From contig JAHIKF010000207.1 of NCBI GenBank assembly GCA_018897875.1, positions 1 to 13,143 on the forward strand: DNA of 13,143 nt, read 5' to 3'. The notes beneath the pieces are model-generated. The model did no database searches. It saw nothing but the letters and a program-made list of their open reading frames with translations, and was not told the origin of the DNA. Position numbers and translations under genes: made by a program. Positions 13,056 to 13,143 of the stretch are shown here, in pieces. This stretch comes from Pseudomonadota bacterium (lineage in GTDB: Bacteria > Desulfobacterota > Desulfobaccia > Desulfobaccales > 0-14-0-80-60-11). Within the stretch, counting starts at the first letter, position 1, and every line of letters begins with the position of its first letter.

Positions 13056-13143
13056 ATGGGAAAAGTTACCAAGAGCAACCCCCACCTTTCCAAAGAGGAG
13101 ATTCAGGAAAGGATCAAGGCAACAGTAGGATTTTGGCGGGTGC
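13056..13143 (+). CDS. N-terminus of a probable IS630-type transposase, cut by the window edge
   Basis: ATG 13056 has GGGGG five bases ahead and opens a frame that stays open to the window edge (29 codons). The peptide starts MGKVTKSNPHLSKEEIQERI and continues KATVGFWRV. From memory, this is the start of IS630-family transposases, where such a helix precedes a winged-helix DNA-binding domain. No catalytic DDE residues are within view. The lysine-rich, AT-leaning codon use differs from that of the preceding genes, as expected of a mobile element. Whether the gene is intact cannot be judged. Confidence 0.6.
   Translation, partial: MGKVTKSNPHLSKEEIQERIKATVGFWRV

Overview
The window looks like the chromosome of a GC-rich Desulfobacterota (deltaproteobacterial) sulfate reducer or syntroph. 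The evidence is the archaeal-type first two steps of the shikimate pathway (ADH synthase plus dehydroquinate synthase II) next to a bifunctional pheA, a DUF3786 gene, a tmRNA whose tag reads ADNYGYALAA, and many GC-rich hairpin repeats between genes. This assignment is an inference from gene content; the species cannot be named.

Left part (1-2121). The first 72 bases, read on the minus strand, match the 5' end of a group IIC intron that begins right after the intrinsic terminator of ssrA (tmRNA, minus strand, 144-490). A repeat-rich gap of about 300 bases follows. Then come two minus-strand genes: a DUF3786 protein and a small PAS-like protein with a C-terminal four-cysteine motif.

Centre (2122-10792). 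A divergent promoter region leads into an aromatic amino-acid operon on the plus strand. Its leader holds a 27-codon peptide with seven Phe/Tyr codons in an eight-codon run, an SD, competing stems and an intrinsic terminator. This is the layout of a classical translation-coupled attenuator. The genes that follow are ADH synthase, dehydroquinate synthase II, chorismate mutase/prephenate dehydratase (pheA), aroD, aroE and aroA, then an FkbM-type methyltransferase and a Spinster-like MFS transporter. Together they carry aspartate semialdehyde and a sugar-derived precursor to EPSP, and chorismate to phenylpyruvate. Shikimate kinase, chorismate synthase and tyrA are not in the window. The first three genes are tightly packed. 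The next three are separated by 115-150 bases full of inverted repeats, one of which has contributed coding sequence to the N-terminus of aroD and another of which contains the aroE stop codon.

Right part (10793-13143). An initiator tRNA gene has its own promoter and terminator and an unusual C1/U72 end. Next is an RlmD/RumA-type 23S rRNA uracil methyltransferase with a four-cysteine iron-sulfur site. The first 29 codons of a probable IS630-type transposase run off the right edge. Mobile elements are therefore cut by both window edges.

The most notable item is the Phe/Tyr attenuator (2286-2460) controlling an operon that starts with the ADH route rather than a DAHP synthase.
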